Shown in pieces: positions 5,062-6,152 of a DNA stretch of 6,152 bases (the stretch's first letter is position 1; the number at the start of each line of letters is the position of its first letter). The notes below the pieces were generated by a model. It did no database searches. It saw only the letters and a program-made list of their open reading frames with translations, and was not told where the DNA came from. The DNA is from Atopostipes sp043425375 (GTDB taxonomy: Bacteria > Bacillota > Bacilli > Lactobacillales > Carnobacteriaceae_A), in NCBI GenBank assembly GCA_043425375.1, contig JBHWQC010000119.1:1-6152 (forward strand). Reading direction: 5' to 3'. The position numbers and the translations under genes were made by a program.

Positions 5062-5219
5062 ATTTACCTGCCTCATTTTTGGGAAACGAGGCAGGTAAAT
5101 CCCTACAAGTTGCCTCAGAATTTTCAAATGAGGCAACTTCCCTCATTTAACCTGCCTCAGTCTTCGCTTATGAGGCAGCTAAAGGCAAGTCTGCTGCCTC
5201 AAATTCTAAAAATGAGGCA
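5062..5219. repeat. Array 2: four 42-bp units, each with a TGCCTCA-N11-TGAGGCA dyad
   Basis: TGCCTCA begins at 5069, 5111, 5153 and 5195, exactly 42 bp apart, and each copy faces TGAGGCA (CGAGGCA in unit 1) across an 11-nt gap of varied sequence. Arms extend differently by unit and remain complementary: unit 1 reaches 13 bp (ATTTACCTGCCTC at 5062-5074 with 5088-5100), unit 2 11 bp (AAGTTGCCTCA at 5107-5117 with 5129-5139), unit 3 8 bp (5152-5159 with 5171-5178), unit 4 7 bp (5195-5201 with 5213-5219). The 17 bp between dyads is not conserved. The array ends about 110 bp before the ammonia-lyase start, so it may be upstream of or within that gene's leader. No known repeat family is recognised. 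Confidence 0.85.
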
Positions 5220-5286
5220 CTTTTCAAATAGACACTGACTCGCTGTCGGCTAAACCTAACCGGACCTATTTCATAAAAGCCTTCAA

Positions 5287-5297
5287 TATGATAAAAT
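5287..5297 (+). promoter_or_regulatory. Possible -10 region for the ammonia-lyase gene
   Basis: TATGAT (5287-5292) runs directly into TAAAAT (5292-5297), either of which could serve as a -10 about 35-40 bp before the GTG. No good -35 is visible at 16-18 bp from either, so the call is weak and an activator or an upstream promoter is possible. Confidence 0.3.
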
Positions 5298-5330
5298 AAA
5301 CAAAATAAATACATAAAAGGGGGCTATATA

Positions 5331-6152
5331 GTGAACGTCACACTAGAAGCGATTAAAAAAGCAAGGGAGACGATTCAAGAGGACATTTACCGAACGCCTT
5401 TGCTTCCAAGCAAAAGCTTAAACACCACCCGAAATAATCAGGTGTTTTTTAAGCCGGAAAATATGCAAAAAACAGGTTCTTTCAAAGTGCGGGGCGCTTA
5501 TAACAAGCTGGCCCATTTAACCGAAGAAGAAAAACAAAAAGGCGTGATCGCCTCTTCCGCCGGCAACCATGCGCAAGGTGTCGCCTTGGCTGCATCCGCT
5601 TCGGGCATTGAAGCGACAATCGTCATGCCGGTCGACGCGCCGACTTCCAAAATCATCGCTACCGAAAATTACGGGGCGAAAGTGGTTTTATCCGGCGATA
5701 CCTTTGACGAAGCGGGTGACAAAGCGCGTGAAATTCAAAAAGAAACCGGTGCTACTTTTTTACATGCCTTCAATGACGAGCATGTCGTCGCCGGCCAGGG
5801 CACGATCGGCTTAGAAATTTTGGAGGAGATGGCGGATGTTGATGCCATCGTCGTTCCCATCGGCGGTGGCGGGCTGATTGGCGGCATTGCCGTAGCTGCT
5901 AAAGCCTTGAAGCCGGATGTCAAAATTATCGGCGTCGAGTCTGAGAATGCCGCTAGTATGAAACAATCCCTCGCCTCAGGAATGGTCAAGCGCTTTGCCG
6001 CCAAAAAGACGATTGCTGACGGGATTGCCGTTAACGAACCAGGTCAAATTACTTACGATATCGTCGAGCAGTATGTCGATGAAATGGTGACCGTTTCGGA
6101 AGATGAAATCAAAAAAGCGATTTTTCAATTGGTTGAAAAAGAAAAACTTATT
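5331..6152 (+). CDS. ilvA: Threonine ammonia-lyase (threonine dehydratase), 3' end beyond window
   Basis: PLP-dependent, fold type II enzyme converting L-threonine to 2-oxobutanoate and ammonia, in the cytosol; the product feeds isoleucine synthesis or threonine catabolism. GTG 5331 is chosen because AAGGGGG ends 7 nt upstream and the protein then opens with the usual IKKARETI...YRTPLL. The Schiff-base lysine is Lys52 in KTGSFKVRGA, the substrate loop is SAGNHAQG (76-83), and the PLP-phosphate glycine loop is GGGGLIGG (178-185). All 274 codons to the window edge are open with no lesion. The total length, and so whether it is the short catabolic form or one with a C-terminal ACT regulatory domain, cannot be seen; the symbol could equally be tdcB. 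Serine racemase-like relatives share the motifs. It is visibly more GC-rich than the toxin-antitoxin region upstream and is preceded by the TGCCTCA hairpin array. Confidence 0.9.
   Translation, partial: MNVTLEAIKKARETIQEDIYRTPLLPSKSLNTTRNNQVFFKPENMQKTGSFKVRGAYNKLAHLTEEEKQKGVIASSAGNHAQGVALAASASGIEATIVMPVDAPTSKIIATENYGAKVVLSGDTFDEAGDKAREIQKETGATFLHAFNDEHVVAGQGTIGLEILEEMADVDAIVVPIGGGGLIGGIAVAAKALKPDVKIIGVESENAASMKQSLASGMVKRFAAKKTIADGIAVNEPGQITYDIVEQYVDEMVTVSEDEIKKAIFQLVEKEKLI

Noticed and set aside
5119..5133. CodY box (AATTTTC half-motif) upstream of the ammonia-lyase gene
   Set aside because: Only the left half fits; the bases belong to the gap and arm of a repeat unit, and the distance to the start is about 200 bp.
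4735..5219. CRISPR array
   Set aside because: The 42-bp step is suggestive, but repeats are not near-identical: only 6-7 bp arms are shared, the 11-nt gaps vary, and there are no cas genes in the window.
5569..6004. Alternative frames on both strands inside the ammonia-lyase gene
   Set aside because: The frame from 5331 shows all family motifs without interruption; the others are shadows with biased composition.

Overview
The window looks like chromosome of a low-to-moderate GC Firmicute, most likely of the order Bacillales. The signs are purine-rich Shine-Dalgarno sites, GTG starts, sigma-A-like promoters, T-tailed intrinsic terminators, and proteins typical of bacilli: an ABC-2 type ATPase, a SEC-C protein, an AbrB/Doc toxin-antitoxin pair and a threonine ammonia-lyase. 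Genus cannot be fixed by eye.

Layout. Positions 2-1451 (+) hold the 3' part of an ABC transporter ATPase, a small acidic lipoprotein and a two-helix membrane protein, closed by a bidirectional terminator (1450-1498). Positions 1494-1869 (-) hold two overlapping genes for tiny membrane proteins, driven by a good sigma-A promoter (1918-1945). Positions 2062-2821 (+) hold a short-chain dehydrogenase/reductase (SDR) gene broken by a one-base insertion, with its own terminator. Positions 2999-3739 (+) hold a SEC-C zinc-motif protein whose promoter spacer carries a perfect dyad, again followed by a terminator. Positions 3851-4659 (+) hold a type II toxin-antitoxin locus: a perfect 14-bp inverted-repeat operator, an AbrB/SpoVT-fold antitoxin whose tail appears frameshifted, and a doc (Fic-family) toxin gene with an in-frame stop and a frameshift. 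Positions 5331-6152 (+) hold the 5' part of a PLP-dependent threonine ammonia-lyase gene, open at the window edge.

The 670-bp non-coding stretch between doc and the ammonia-lyase gene (4660-5330) is the most unusual part. After a terminator at 4680-4720 it contains two consecutive arrays of inverted repeats. Both have a period of exactly 42 bp and an 11-nt gap between the arms, but the arm sequences are unrelated: GTTGCG/CGCAAC in 4735-4933 and TGCCTCA/TGAGGCA in 5062-5219. Arms differ between units yet stay complementary, which points to selection on the dyad or hairpin itself. A short perfect hairpin (4958-4975) lies between them; I see nothing recognisable in 4976-5061.

The genes do not form one pathway. 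The window is a string of short, terminator-bounded units. The toxin-antitoxin locus and its flank are visibly more AT-rich than the SDR and ammonia-lyase genes, consistent with an acquired, decaying insert. The three inferred frameshifts (SDR, antitoxin, doc) are all single extra bases in or beside short homopolymers, so sequencing error must be separated from real decay.
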